A DNA stretch of 64,000 nucleotides from Ralstonia sp. UNC404CL21Col (GTDB taxonomy: Bacteria; Pseudomonadota; Gammaproteobacteria; Burkholderiales; Burkholderiaceae): assembly GCF_000620465.1 (NCBI RefSeq), contig NZ_JIBE01000004.1, positions 434,001-498,000 on the forward strand, read 5' to 3'. The position numbers and the translations under genes are program-made. Below, one piece after another: positions 34,526-44,098 of this stretch (positions within the stretch are counted from its first letter, which is position 1; every line of letters starts with the position of its first letter). Below the pieces are notes generated by a model, which made no database searches, was not told the origin of the DNA, and saw only the letters and a list, made by a program, of their open reading frames with translations.

Positions 34526-36676
34526 GTGCTTGCCGCTTCCCCCACCCCAGACACCGCCACTGTGCCGGCCACGCCCGGTTACCTGGCCCAGCTGAACGAC
34601 CAGCAGCGCCAGGCGGTCGAGTTCGGTATTTCCGGGGCAGACGCGGCGGAAACCGGCCCGCTGCTCGTGCTGGCCGGTGCTGGGTCCGGCAAGACGCACA
34701 CCCTGGGCTGGCGCGTGGCGCACCTGGTGGCCAACGGCGCCGATCCGCAACGCATTCTGCTGCTGACGTTTTCCCGCCGCGCGGCCAGCGAACTGTCGAA
34801 CCGCGCCGGCCACCTGCTCGCGCGCGCCATGCAGGGCGAGCGATCGAACCACGCGCTCAATTCCGCGGGCACGTCGTACAAGACCACGCTGCCCTGGGCC
34901 GGCACCTTCCACGGCATCGGCGCGCGCCTGCTGCGCGAATACGCCGACCGCGTCGGCCTCGCGCCCGATTTCACCATCCACGACCGCAGCGACTCGGCCG
35001 ATCTGCTCAACGTCGTGCGCCATGAACTGAACCTGTCGACCAAGGAACGCCGCTTCCCGCTCAAGCAGACCTGCATCGCGATCTACTCGCGCGCCATCAA
35101 CGCCGAAAGCTCGCTGAACGCCGTGCTCAAGCACCACTTTCCGTGGTGCGCGATGTGGGAGACGCAATTGCGCACGCTGTTCGATGCGTATGTCGAAGCC
35201 AAGCAGGCGCAGCACGTGCTCGACTACGACGACCTGCTGCTCTACTGGCACGCGATGGTGTCCGACGCAGAGCTGGCGGCCGAGATCGGCGCGCGCTTCG
35301 ACCACATCCTCGTCGACGAATACCAGGACACGAACCGGCTGCAGTCGTCCATCCTGCGTGCGCTGCGTCCGGACGGCCGCGGCGTCACCGTGGTGGGCGA
35401 CGACGCGCAATCGATCTACGCATTCCGCGCGGCGACGGTGCGCAACATCCTCGATTTTCCGCGCCACTTTTCGCGGCCGGCGCACACGGTGCTGCTGGAG
35501 CGCAATTACCGTTCGACGCAACCGATTCTGGATGCCTCGAATGGCGTGATGCGTTTTGCCACGGAACGCTTTGCCAAGACGTTGTGGACGGACCGCGCAT
35601 CGACGCATCGTCCGCGTTTGATTTCGGTGCGTGACGAGGCCGAACAGGCGCGTTGCGTGGCCGAGCGGGTGCTGCATCACCGGGAAGGCGGACTGACGCT
35701 GAAATCGCAGGCGGTGCTGTTTCGCACCGCGAGCCACAGCGCGCCGCTGGAGATCGAACTCACGCGCCGCAACATCCCGTTCGTGAAATACGGCGGCCTC
35801 AAGTTTCTGGAGGCGGCGCATGTGAAGGACGTGCTATCGGTGCTGCGCTGGGCCGAGAACCCGCGCAACCGCATTGCCGGGTTTCGCGTGATCCAGCTGC
35901 TGCCGGGCGCTGGCCCGGCCACGGCGGCACGCGTGCTCGACGCCATGGCGGAAGCGGCGGACCCGATTGCCGCGCTGCTCGCCTATGAGCCGCCGGCACG
36001 GCTGGCTGGCGACTGGTCTGCGCTGATGGCGCTCATGCAAACCCTGCGTACGCCCAAAGACAGCCTGGAATGGGCCGCTGAACTCGAAGCCGTCGGCGCC
36101 TGGTACGCACCGCACATGGAGCGCCTGCACGACGATGCGGCCGTGCGCCAGGGCGATCTGGACCAGCTCGCTCGCATGGCCACCACCTACGCCACGCGCG
36201 AGCGCTTCCTGACCGAAATGACGCTCGACCCGCCCGAGCTGACCAGCGATGAATCGGGCGACCCGTACCGCGATGAGGACTACCTGATCCTCTCGACGAT
36301 CCATTCATCGAAAGGCCAGGAGTGGAAAGCGGTGTATGTGCTGAACGCCGTGGACGGCTGCATGCCGGCCGATCTGGGCGCGGGCTCACATGAAGAGCTG
36401 GAAGAAGAACGCCGGCTGCTTTACGTGGCGATGACGCGTGCGCGCGAGCATCTGGACATCCTGGTGCCGCAGCGCTTCTACGTCACGCAGCAAACGCCCA
36501 ACGGCGACCGGCACATCTACGCGTCGCGCACGCGCTTCATTCCGCCTGCGCTGCTGCCGCTGTTCGAAGCGTGCGCATGGCCGGAACCGGAGCCCGGCGC
36601 GGACCCCGCAGCCGAAGCGCGTGCCGCGGCCAAGGTCGACCTGAGCAAGAAGATGCGCGGCTACTGGAAAAAGTAG
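34526..36676 (+). CDS. UvrD/Rep-family superfamily 1 DNA helicase, SOS-type
   Basis: A 716-residue SF1A helicase: motif Q in QLNDQQRQAV, Walker A GAGSGKT (51-57), motif Ia LLTFSRRAASEL, motif II VDEYQDTN (about 263), motif III GDDAQSIYAFRAA, motif IV LERNYRST, motif V STIHSSKGQEWKAVYV and motif VI LLYVAMTRARE. It is shorter than UvrD and lacks its extended C-terminus. It would unwind or translocate on ssDNA. The start is a GTG at 34526. The LexA box upstream shows damage-inducible expression, as for UvrD in other bacteria. Confidence 0.92.
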   Translation: MLAASPTPDTATVPATPGYLAQLNDQQRQAVEFGISGADAAETGPLLVLAGAGSGKTHTLGWRVAHLVANGADPQRILLLTFSRRAASELSNRAGHLLARAMQGERSNHALNSAGTSYKTTLPWAGTFHGIGARLLREYADRVGLAPDFTIHDRSDSADLLNVVRHELNLSTKERRFPLKQTCIAIYSRAINAESSLNAVLKHHFPWCAMWETQLRTLFDAYVEAKQAQHVLDYDDLLLYWHAMVSDAELAAEIGARFDHILVDEYQDTNRLQSSILRALRPDGRGVTVVGDDAQSIYAFRAATVRNILDFPRHFSRPAHTVLLERNYRSTQPILDASNGVMRFATERFAKTLWTDRASTHRPRLISVRDEAEQARCVAERVLHHREGGLTLKSQAVLFRTASHSAPLEIELTRRNIPFVKYGGLKFLEAAHVKDVLSVLRWAENPRNRIAGFRVIQLLPGAGPATAARVLDAMAEAADPIAALLAYEPPARLAGDWSALMALMQTLRTPKDSLEWAAELEAVGAWYAPHMERLHDDAAVRQGDLDQLARMATTYATRERFLTEMTLDPPELTSDESGDPYRDEDYLILSTIHSSKGQEWKAVYVLNAVDGCMPADLGAGSHEELEEERRLLYVAMTRAREHLDILVPQRFYVTQQTPNGDRHIYASRTRFIPPALLPLFEACAWPEPEPGADPAAEARAAAKVDLSKKMRGYWKK

Positions 36677-36705
36677 TCGGCCGAATCGCCGAAGTGCACC
36701 CTCCC

Positions 36706-38136
36706 TCAGTGCACTTCCATCTCGGGCCGCTTGACGACGTGCGTTGACTCGAAGCGCGAGAGCTGCGCGAAGATCCACGCGGCCGCGCAGGTCATGACAC
36801 CCACGCAGACAAACGTCTTGTGGAACGCCGCCAGCGTGTCGCGCCCTTCCGGGCCGGCGGTGAAGTCGGTAAAGCCCGTCAGCAGTGCGCCGGCGGCGGC
36901 CACGCCCAGGCTCATCGACAGCATCATCACCATCGACAGCATGCTGTTGCCCGCGCTGGCCAGCGGGCCGGTCAGGTCCTTCAGCGTGAGCGTATTCATG
37001 GCCGTGAACTGCATCGAGTTGAAGGTGCCGAAGATCGCCAGTTGCACGATGCGCAACCACACCGGCACGTTGGGCGTCATCACGGCAAAGCTCGCCATCA
37101 TCAGGCCGACCATGACCGTGTTGACGGACAGCATGCGGCGATATCCGTAGCGCTTGATGGCCCACGTGCCCAAAGGCTTGGCGGCCATGCCGGCGGCAGC
37201 CACCGGCACCATCATCAGCCCGGCCTGCAGCGGCGTGTACCCCAAGCTCACTTGCAACAGCAGCGGAATGAGGAACGGCATCCCGCCGCTGCCGATGCGT
37301 GCAAACAGGTTGCCGAGCACACCAATGGAAAAGCTCGGAATGCCGAACAGCGTGCGCGGAAACAGCGGCCCAGCCACGCGCCCCGCATGCAGCCAGTAAG
37401 CCGTGAGCGCCGCCAGACCAAAGATCAGCAGCACCAGCACCGTCGCGTGCTGGAAGCCCAGCTCCGACAGCCCGTCGAGCGAGAACGACACCGCCGCCAT
37501 GCCGAAGGCCAGCATCAGATAGCCCGACCAGTCGAAGCGGCTGTCGTCTTCAGCATGCACATCGGGCATCACCTTGAGCGTGACGAGCGCGCCGATCACC
37601 CCCACGGGAATGTTGATCAGGAAGATCCAGTGCCACGACACGGCCTCCACCAGCCAGCCTCCCAGCGTCGGGCCGATCAGCGGACCGATCAGCCCCGGGA
37701 TGGTGACGAAACTCATGGCCGGCAGGAACTGCTCGCGCGGCACCACGCGCAGCACGGTCAACCGCCCCACGGGCATCAGCAGCGCGCCGCCCACACCTTG
37801 CACCACGCGCGAGGCAATCAGCATGGTCAGGCTGCGCGATTCCGCGCACAGCAACGAGCCAATCGTGAACAGGAAGATGGCGGCGAAGAACATCTTTCGC
37901 GTGCCGAAGCGATCGGCCATCCAGCCCGAGGCCGGCATCAGCATGGCGGTCGTCAACGTGTAGGCGATGATGACCGACTGCATCTTCAGCGGGCTTTCCG
38001 ACAGGCTGCGGGCCATGGCCGGCAAGGCGGTGTTGACGATGGTGGAATCGAGGGTCTGCATGAACAGACCCATCGCCACCAGCCAGAGCAGCGGTTTCAG
38101 CGATGGGTCGACGGAGGCGGAGGGCGTGGTGGGCAT
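36706..38136 (-). CDS. DHA2-family MFS multidrug transporter (MdtD-like)
   Basis: A 476-residue 14-helix exporter: MQTLDSTIVNTALPAMA (motif D1), MADRFGTRKMFF (motif A), LIASRVVQGVGGALLMPVGRL and LIGPLIGPTLGGWLVEAVSWHWIFLINIP (motif C). The C-terminus is short and polar. It resembles MdtD and the third DHA2 pump in this window (62918) in its GALLMPVGRL segment. It is convergent with the helicase gene (29 bases apart) and divergent from fumC. The substrate is unknown. Confidence 0.9.
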   Translation of the reverse strand: MPTTPSASVDPSLKPLLWLVAMGLFMQTLDSTIVNTALPAMARSLSESPLKMQSVIIAYTLTTAMLMPASGWMADRFGTRKMFFAAIFLFTIGSLLCAESRSLTMLIASRVVQGVGGALLMPVGRLTVLRVVPREQFLPAMSFVTIPGLIGPLIGPTLGGWLVEAVSWHWIFLINIPVGVIGALVTLKVMPDVHAEDDSRFDWSGYLMLAFGMAAVSFSLDGLSELGFQHATVLVLLIFGLAALTAYWLHAGRVAGPLFPRTLFGIPSFSIGVLGNLFARIGSGGMPFLIPLLLQVSLGYTPLQAGLMMVPVAAAGMAAKPLGTWAIKRYGYRRMLSVNTVMVGLMMASFAVMTPNVPVWLRIVQLAIFGTFNSMQFTAMNTLTLKDLTGPLASAGNSMLSMVMMLSMSLGVAAAGALLTGFTDFTAGPEGRDTLAAFHKTFVCVGVMTCAAAWIFAQLSRFESTHVVKRPEMEVH

Positions 38137-38326
38137 GGGGCGGGGCAGAAGCAGCAGGATGCGACGCAGCCGTCATTGTGGCGCGCCTCGCCTGTGCCCG
38201 CAAACCGTGTACCCGGCGCGCCGGATTGCGTAACGTGCCGCCATACCGCCCCTACCACCAACAAGGACACCGCGCTCTGCCTATACTGGAGCGTTCATCC
38301 CAGTCACCCCGTGCCATTCCTCTGCC

Positions 38327-39712
38327 ATGACGACCCGTACCGAACGCGACACCTTTGGCCCCATTGAAGTCCCTGCGGACCACCTGTGGGGCGCACAAAC
38401 GCAACGCTCGCTGCAGAACTTCGACATTGCCGGCGACCGCATGCCGCGCGAGCTGATCGACGCGCTCGCCCGCATCAAACGTGCCAGCGCCGTCGTCAAC
38501 CAGCGCCTGGGGCTGCTCTCCGCGGACAAGGCCAACGCCATCGTCAATGCCGCTGACGAGGTCATCGCGGGCAAACACCCCAATGAATTTCCGCTGGTGG
38601 TCTGGCAAACGGGCTCAGGCACGCAGACCAACATGAACATGAACGAGGTGCTCGCCAACCGCGCCAGCGAGCTGCTCGGCGGCGAGCGTGGCGAAGCGCG
38701 CCTCGTGCATCCGAACGATGACGTGAACCGCAGCCAGTCGTCCAACGATGTGTTCCCGACCGCCATGCACGTCGCCGCCGTGACGGCCATCACGCGTCAT
38801 CTCCTGCCCTCGCTGCGCACGCTGCGCGAGACGCTGGCCAAGAAGGCCGCCGACTTCAACGACATCATCAAGATCGGCCGCACGCACCTGCAGGACGCGA
38901 CGCCGCTCACGCTGGGCCAGGAGTTCTCCGGCTACGTCGCCCAGTTGCAGCACAACGAAACGCATCTGAACGCCGCCCTGCCGCACCTGTGCGAACTCGC
39001 GCTGGGCGGCACGGCGGTCGGCACCGGTCTCAACGCACCGGCCGGTTACGCCGAACAGGTGGCCGAAGAGCTGGCGCAACTGACCGGCCTGCCCTTCGTC
39101 ACCTCGCCCAACAAGTTCGAGACCATGGCGTCGGCCGATGGCCTGGTGCATGCGCACGGCGCGCTGAAAACGCTGGCGGCCAGCCTGACCAAGATCGCCA
39201 ACGACATCCGTTGGCTGGCGAGCGGCCCGCGCAGCGGGCTGGGCGAAATCTCCATCCCCGAGAACGAGCCGGGCTCGTCGATCATGCCCGGCAAGGTCAA
39301 CCCCACGCAGAGCGAAGCCGTGACGATGCTGTGTGCGCAGGTCTTCGGCAACGACGTCGCCGTGAACGTGGGCGGCGCCTCGGGCAACTTCGAGCTGAAC
39401 GTGTTCCGCCCGATGATCGCGTACAACTTCCTGCACAGCGTGCGCCTGCTGGCCGACGGCATGCGCAGCTTCAACGATCACTGCGCCGTGGGCATCGAAC
39501 CCAACCGCGACCGTATCGACGAGCTGGTGCAGCGCTCGCTGATGCTGGTGACGGCGCTCAACCCGCATATCGGCTACGACAAATCGGCGCAGATCGCAAA
39601 GAAGGCGCACAAGGAGGGCACCAGCCTGCGCGAGGCCGCACTGGCGCTCGGCTATGTCACGCCCGAGCAGTTCGATGCGTGGGTGCGGCCGGAGAACATG
39701 GTGGGCCGCTAA
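38327..39712 (+). CDS. fumC: Class II fumarate hydratase
   Basis: A 461-residue iron-independent fumarase. The N-terminal [22 protein letters not shown], the [19 protein letters not shown] segment, the [21 protein letters not shown] catalytic region and the family signature [10 protein letters not shown] (316-325) are all intact. It interconverts fumarate and L-malate in the citric acid cycle as a cytosolic tetramer. No neighbouring TCA genes are present, as is usual for fumC. Confidence 0.96.
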   Translation: MTTRTERDTFGPIEVPADHLWGAQTQRSLQNFDIAGDRMPRELIDALARIKRASAVVNQRLGLLSADKANAIVNAADEVIAGKHPNEFPLVVWQTGSGTQTNMNMNEVLANRASELLGGERGEARLVHPNDDVNRSQSSNDVFPTAMHVAAVTAITRHLLPSLRTLRETLAKKAADFNDIIKIGRTHLQDATPLTLGQEFSGYVAQLQHNETHLNAALPHLCELALGGTAVGTGLNAPAGYAEQVAEELAQLTGLPFVTSPNKFETMASADGLVHAHGALKTLAASLTKIANDIRWLASGPRSGLGEISIPENEPGSSIMPGKVNPTQSEAVTMLCAQVFGNDVAVNVGGASGNFELNVFRPMIAYNFLHSVRLLADGMRSFNDHCAVGIEPNRDRIDELVQRSLMLVTALNPHIGYDKSAQIAKKAHKEGTSLREAALALGYVTPEQFDAWVRPENMVGR

Positions 39713-39784
39713 GTGATCTGTCATGGGCCCGCAGCTTGCGACGCGTGGCCTATCCTTCTTCCTTTTCCATTGCCCGTTTCAAGC

Positions 39785-39803
39785 GCGCCGGCCCGGCCGG
39801 CGC
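39785..39803 (+). other. Strong hairpin just upstream of the diguanylate cyclase start
   Basis: GCGCCGGC (39785-39792) and GCCGGCGC (39796-39803) form a perfect 8-bp GC stem with a 3-base loop. It ends 10 bases before the ATG at 39814, where the ribosome site should be. No T-run follows. It could reduce translation of the downstream gene or help end the fumC transcript. Confidence 0.5.
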
Positions 39804-39813
39804 CCCTTTGCGC

Positions 39814-40860
39814 ATGAAACCCGCTCCCATTCCGACGAACGAACCCGAACGTCTTGCCTCGCTGCAAGACATGCTGTTGCTCTCCACACCCGACGAGGAG
39901 TTGTTCGACCGCGTCACGCGCACGACCAAGCGCGTGTTCGACGCACCGATCGTGCTCGTGTCGCTCATCGACGCCCAGCGGCAATGGTTCAAATCGTGCA
40001 TCGGGTTGAACGTGCGCGAGACCGGGCGCGACATCTCGTTCTGCGGCCATGCCGTGGCCGAGGAGCAGATGCTCGTCATTCCCGACACCAAGGCCGACCC
40101 GCGCTTTGCCGACAACCCGCTCGTGACGGGTGCGCCGCATATCCGTTTCTATGCTGGGCGGCCGGTCAAGAATCTGGCGGGCTATGCCGTCGGTACGCTC
40201 TGCGTGATCGACCAGAAGCCGCGCCCGTTTGAACAGGCCGAGCGGGAGCTGCTCAATGACCTGGCCAGCTGGGTGGAATCGGGATTCCGCGAACGTGAAC
40301 TGAGCGAATCCCAGCGCTCCATCCTGACCGAGCTGCAGGTGGCACGCCACGAAAGCCTGACCGATCCGATGCTGGGCATCTGGAACCGGCGCGCGGCGAT
40401 GGAGCTGCTCACGCGCGAATGCGGCCACGCCATGCTGCACGGGCAACCGCTTTCCTTGCTGGTGGTGGATGTGGACCACTTCAAGCGCGTGAACGATACC
40501 TACGGCCACCCCGCAGGCGATGCGGTGCTGGTTGAGATCGCACGCACGCTGCGCGTGAATTCGCGCCCCGTCGACGCGGTGGGCCGCTACGGCGGCGAGG
40601 AATTCCTGGTGGTGCTGCCGGATACGACCACACTGCAGGCCACCGGCATTGCGCAACGGCTACGCAGCGCGGTGGAATCGCTGGAGATCGCCACGCCAGA
40701 GGCCAACATCCGCTGCACCATCAGCGTGGGCCTGGCAAGCTGCGAGGCGGGCAGGAACCTGTGCACGCCCACAGACCTCATCATGCGTGCCGATGCCGCC
40801 CTGCTGGCGGCCAAACGGCTGGGGCGCAATCGCGTGATATTCGACGGTCAGCCGGTGTAG
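39814..40860 (+). CDS. GAF-GGDEF diguanylate cyclase
   Basis: A 348-residue protein with an N-terminal GAF domain (about residues 15-165: VFDAPIVLVSLIDAQRQWFKS ... DISFCGHAVAEEQMLVIPD) and a C-terminal GGDEF domain (about 175-345). The active site is GGEEF (260-264), and the product-inhibition I-site Arg251-x-x-Asp254 lies five residues before it. The GAF is of the type found in cytosolic redox or small-molecule sensors. It makes cyclic di-GMP. No ribosome site is seen before the ATG; a GTG at 39745 is in frame. Confidence 0.9.
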   Translation: MKPAPIPTNEPERLASLQDMLLLSTPDEELFDRVTRTTKRVFDAPIVLVSLIDAQRQWFKSCIGLNVRETGRDISFCGHAVAEEQMLVIPDTKADPRFADNPLVTGAPHIRFYAGRPVKNLAGYAVGTLCVIDQKPRPFEQAERELLNDLASWVESGFRERELSESQRSILTELQVARHESLTDPMLGIWNRRAAMELLTRECGHAMLHGQPLSLLVVDVDHFKRVNDTYGHPAGDAVLVEIARTLRVNSRPVDAVGRYGGEEFLVVLPDTTTLQATGIAQRLRSAVESLEIATPEANIRCTISVGLASCEAGRNLCTPTDLIMRADAALLAAKRLGRNRVIFDGQPV

Positions 40861-40861
40861 C

Positions 40862-41287
40862 TCAGTTTGACGGGGGCGCAGTCCCGCGACGGGCGACGCG
40901 CACATCAACACGTTGCGGCGTCAACGCGCGCTCGAACACTGCGCGCGCGGCATGCGTCGTGCCGGTGCCGCACATGAATGCGTCGATGGCGGCAAAGCCG
41001 TGCTCGGGCCAGGTATGAATCGAAAGGTGCGACTCAGCGAGCAGCAACACGCCCGTCACGCCGCCCTGCTCGCCAACGGGCAAACCCGTGCGCACAGAAT
41101 CGAAGCGATGCAGGTGCGCATGCAGGATGGTCGCACCGAGCGCGTCGGCCGCATCGCGCAGCGCGGTTTCCAGCGCCGCCGCATCGCGCAGCAGTGCGGG
41201 TGCCACGCCGTAAAGATCGAGCAGAAGATGCTCGCCTACGGCGGCGGAGGCTTCCTCCGCAGACAGCGCTGCGTCGGTCCGCGTCAC
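40862..41287 (-). CDS. speD: S-adenosylmethionine decarboxylase, class 1B type
   Basis: A 141-residue proenzyme. Self-cleavage is expected between Glu85 and Ser86 in LAESHLSIHTWPEH; Ser86 becomes the pyruvoyl group. His91 and Cys106 stand at the family spacing (+5 and +20). It converts AdoMet to decarboxy-AdoMet, the aminopropyl donor. The GTG start overlaps the stop of the mini membrane protein gene by four bases (GTGA). Together with the aminopropyltransferase at 44675 it supplies a dedicated polyamine branch within this cluster. Confidence 0.92.
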   Translation of the reverse strand: MTRTDAALSAEEASAAVGEHLLLDLYGVAPALLRDAAALETALRDAADALGATILHAHLHRFDSVRTGLPVGEQGGVTGVLLLAESHLSIHTWPEHGFAAIDAFMCGTGTTHAARAVFERALTPQRVDVRVARRGTAPPSN

Positions 41288-41472
41288 TTGTGGCCCCCGC
41301 TGAAACCGCCGCCATAGCCGCTACCGCCCGAAGAACCGCCCCAATAGGACGACCCGCCCGTGCTACTGCTGCCGTACGACGGCGTGCGCGGTGCGGCAAA
41401 GCCGGCCTTCCAGTCCATATACGTCGCGCCGATCACCACGGCCACGGCATAGAGAACGAACCAGTTCTTCAT
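41284..41472 (-). CDS. Gly/Ser/Tyr-rich mini membrane protein
   Basis: A 62-residue product: one N-terminal hydrophobic segment (WFVLYAVAVVIGATYMDW) followed by a low-complexity tail rich in Gly, Ser and Tyr and ending GGHK. Its start overlaps the DUF4178 gene stop (ATGA) and its stop overlaps the speD start (GTGA), so all three are translationally coupled. Such short glycine-rich membrane proteins recur in DUF4178 neighbourhoods. The exact function is unknown; an anchoring or scaffold role is a guess. Confidence 0.75.
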   Translation of the reverse strand: MKNWFVLYAVAVVIGATYMDWKAGFAAPRTPSYGSSSTGGSSYWGGSSGGSGYGGGFSGGHK

Positions 41473-42917
41473 TCCCCGCCCCCAATCTTGGCGACCAGCC
41501 ATGCGGGCACCAGCAACAGCAGCGCCGCGAAGAACGTGATACCGAACACCGAGCCAGGCGCCATGAAAAACGGCACGAGGTTCAGCAGACCAAGCAGCAC
41601 GCAGGCGACCACCGCCACCGTCATGTAGTTCGACGACGATGCCTTGACGGGCTCGGCGACCACCTTGCCGAACCACGCCTTGATCTGCGCGGCGCTGACC
41701 GGCGTGCTCTTGGACCACGTCAGCTCATGCGCGTCGCTCTCCGCGGCGAGGCTTTCCTCGCCTGCGGTGTATTCGACTACGCGCGTCTGGTCGCCCGATT
41801 GGACACGCCAGTTGAAGGCGCCAGCGGCGTATGTCACGCGCGAGGTGTAATCCTCATCGCGGGCGTAGACCTTGCCGTCGAGCACCGCGGTGCGGCCGTC
41901 GCGCTGGGTGGGCCAGCGGTCGAGCACGTTGGCGCGGAACCAGCCGTCATCGGTTTCAACCATCCAGCTGAAACCGCGCTTGGGCGTGTAAAGCAGATAT
42001 TCGAACCACTCGCCGCCGCCGTCGACCACCGTGCGACGCATCACGCCGATCACCTGCCACTGCAGGCCGTCGATGAGCGCCTTGTCGCCCAGCTCGAGCG
42101 TGGTGGCGACCTGCGGCACCGAGCGTGCGCGCGCAATGATGTCGCCGCGCGGCGTGGCCGCATCGATGGCCGCGCCGCAGCCGGGGCACAGCACATGGCC
42201 GGTCACGCCGGGGCTGAACGCGATCGACGTGCCGCACTGCGGGCAATCGAGATTCGTCAGCTTGCCGGGCACGCGGCCGGCGGTTTCCTTGATCTCGGCG
42301 TCGGTGCGCAGCAGCTGGCACTTGAGCACGTCGAGCGTGGTGGCTTCACCCACGTAGAGCGTTGGCGCCGTACCGTCGGAGTAGTCCAGCGTGATGAAAG
42401 CGTCTTCTCTGCGGCCATCGGCCACGCGCGCATGCCAGCCTTCGCCCACGCGGAACGGCAATTCGCCCTGGCCCCCGGTGCAATCGGCTTCGCGTACGTC
42501 GGACAACACGTACTGCTTGCCCTCGGCGTCGTACAGCTGCCCCGGGCGCAGCGCCTCGAACGCGACCGCATTGGCGGGCGTGCCGCGCGCGAACGTCATC
42601 GTGACGTGCCCGGACGCTTCGGCGAGCCAGCCGTCGGTGCCGTCGTCGAACAGCACGTACCACTCGTTCCAGAAACCCGCGTCGTAGCGCAACTGGATGC
42701 GGCCGACGACGGTGAACGCCTTGTTCTTGTAGCGCCCGGTGGTGCCGATCTGCACGCGTGCATAGTCCTCGAGCACGGCAGACATCTTGCCGATGTCGGA
42801 AAGCGTCTCGCCGTCGCGCAGGAGCGTGCTTTTGCAGAAGCTGCACACCGCCATCACGGCCGCGGCAGACTTCAGTTCCACCGGCGCGCCACACGCCGGG
42901 CAGTTGGCATGAAACAT
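41469..42917 (-). CDS. DUF4178 protein with zinc ribbons and C-terminal membrane segments
   Basis: A 482-residue protein. It begins MFHANCPACGAPVELKS with a C-x-x-C ... C-x-x-C ribbon (Cys6, Cys9, then CSFC). A second ribbon follows in the middle (LDCPQCGTSIAF ... LCPGCGAAID). Two copies of the DUF4178 beta domain lie around residues 50-190 and 270-400. Two hydrophobic helices close the protein (VAVVACVLLGLLNLVPFFM and GITFFAALLLLVPAWLVAKI). It is inner-membrane bound with a large cytosolic part. A terminator separates it from the SPFH gene, and no ribosome site is evident. Confidence 0.85.
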   Translation of the reverse strand: MFHANCPACGAPVELKSAAAVMAVCSFCKSTLLRDGETLSDIGKMSAVLEDYARVQIGTTGRYKNKAFTVVGRIQLRYDAGFWNEWYVLFDDGTDGWLAEASGHVTMTFARGTPANAVAFEALRPGQLYDAEGKQYVLSDVREADCTGGQGELPFRVGEGWHARVADGRREDAFITLDYSDGTAPTLYVGEATTLDVLKCQLLRTDAEIKETAGRVPGKLTNLDCPQCGTSIAFSPGVTGHVLCPGCGAAIDAATPRGDIIARARSVPQVATTLELGDKALIDGLQWQVIGVMRRTVVDGGGEWFEYLLYTPKRGFSWMVETDDGWFRANVLDRWPTQRDGRTAVLDGKVYARDEDYTSRVTYAAGAFNWRVQSGDQTRVVEYTAGEESLAAESDAHELTWSKSTPVSAAQIKAWFGKVVAEPVKASSSNYMTVAVVACVLLGLLNLVPFFMAPGSVFGITFFAALLLLVPAWLVAKIGGGE

Positions 42918-42951
42918 GGTCAGGTCGTTCGATTGCGCAAAAGATTGCGCA

Positions 42952-42980
42952 GAAAAACGGGCGGCTTGCGGTGCCGCCCG
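42952..42980 (-). terminator. Rho-independent terminator inside the cluster
   Basis: CGGGCGGC (42958-42965) and GCCGCCCG (42973-42980) form a perfect 8-bp stem with a 7-base loop. Reading leftward it is followed by TTTTT. It lies between the SPFH gene stop (43006) and the DUF4178 start (42917), so the downstream half of the cluster is either expressed by read-through or from a promoter in the 35 bases that remain. Confidence 0.85.
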
Positions 42981-43005
42981 GTCATCCGGTCAGCGGGGCC
43001 GAAGC

Positions 43006-44049
43006 TCAGCCGCCGGTCAGCGCCTTGAGCACAGCAGCCTTGCCGGCATCAAAGTCGGCTTGCGTGATGAGGCCCTTGTCGAGCAGTTCCTTGAGCTTGG
43101 CCAGGCGCGCGGTGGGGTCGTCCGCTGCAGGAGCCGCGGGTGCGGCGGCAGCGGCAGGTTGAGCCGCCGCACCGCCGGCGTTGCCTTGCACCGCCGTGCG
43201 CAGGCTGTCGGCCATCGCCTGGCCCATCGCCAGGCCGGCTGCCAGGCCGGCGCCCGTGCCCGCGATGCCGCCTTCGTTGCGTGCGGCCAGCGGCAGCGAT
43301 TCGGCCGTCTGGTATTGCGTGAAGCGCTGCATGTCGCCGGTCATGTCCATGCTGATGCGGCGGTCCAGCGCGGCCTGCAGTTCGTCCGGCAGCGTGACGC
43401 TGGACACCTGGAAGCTGTCGAGCGCCAAGCCGTACTGCGTGAACTGCGGCAGCAGCGCCTCGCGCACCTTGTTCGACATCAGCATCTGGTTGGCGGCCAG
43501 GTCCAGGAACGGCACACCGGATTCGCCAAACGCCGTGGCCATCGCACCCATGATGACCGGGGCAAGTTGCGCCTCGACTTCATCCACGGTGTAGATGTCG
43601 CGCGTGCCGCTCACCTGCTGATAGAACAACTTCGGGTCGGCCACGTGGTAGGCGTACACGCCAAACGCGCGCAGGCGGATCATGCCGAAATCCTTGTCGC
43701 GCACCGTCACGGGCTGCGGCGTGCCCCAGCGGCGGCCGAGTTGCTGGCGCGTGCTGAAGTAGTAGACGTCGGACTTGAAGGGGGACTCGAACAGCTTGTC
43801 CCAGTTCTTCAGATACGTGAGAACGGGCAGCGTCTGCGTGGTCAGCTTGAAGGTGCCGGCGCTGAATACGTCGGCGATCTGGCCTTCGTTGACGAACATC
43901 GCCATCTGCGAGTCGCGCACGACCAGGGTGCCGCCGTTCTGGATTTCCATGTCCTGCATCGGATAGCGCCAGGCGAGCACGCCGTCTTCGCTTTCCGTCC
44001 ATTGCAGGATGTCGATGAACTGCTTCTTGATAAAACTGGACAGGCTCAC
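43006..44049 (-). CDS. SPFH / virion-core-like protein with SHOCT tail
   Basis: A 347-residue protein: SPFH (band-7-like) domain over about residues 25-230 (GTLVVRDSQMAMFVNEGQIADVFSAGTFKLTTQT ... VRDKDFGMIRLRAFGVYAYHVADP), a long Ala-rich linker, and a C-terminal SHOCT module LAKLKELLDKGLITQADFDAGKAAVL. It matches the YdjI/virion-core group. No signal peptide; it probably assembles at the membrane face. The GTG start has AAGGAG upstream. It is the second gene of the leftward cluster, 49 bases after DUF350, and is followed by an intrinsic terminator. Confidence 0.87.
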   Translation of the reverse strand: MSLSSFIKKQFIDILQWTESEDGVLAWRYPMQDMEIQNGGTLVVRDSQMAMFVNEGQIADVFSAGTFKLTTQTLPVLTYLKNWDKLFESPFKSDVYYFSTRQQLGRRWGTPQPVTVRDKDFGMIRLRAFGVYAYHVADPKLFYQQVSGTRDIYTVDEVEAQLAPVIMGAMATAFGESGVPFLDLAANQMLMSNKVREALLPQFTQYGLALDSFQVSSVTLPDELQAALDRRISMDMTGDMQRFTQYQTAESLPLAARNEGGIAGTGAGLAAGLAMGQAMADSLRTAVQGNAGGAAAQPAAAAAPAAPAADDPTARLAKLKELLDKGLITQADFDAGKAAVLKALTGG

Positions 44050-44098
44050 AGCAAACTCCTTCGCGATGATTCGCGGGGCAGGAACAATCAGGACAAGG

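Noticed and set aside
36820-38367. Long open frame (over 500 codons) opposite the DHA2 pump
   Set aside because: It is the antisense shadow of a confident transporter gene; its translation is Arg/His-rich and low-complexity, with no domain.
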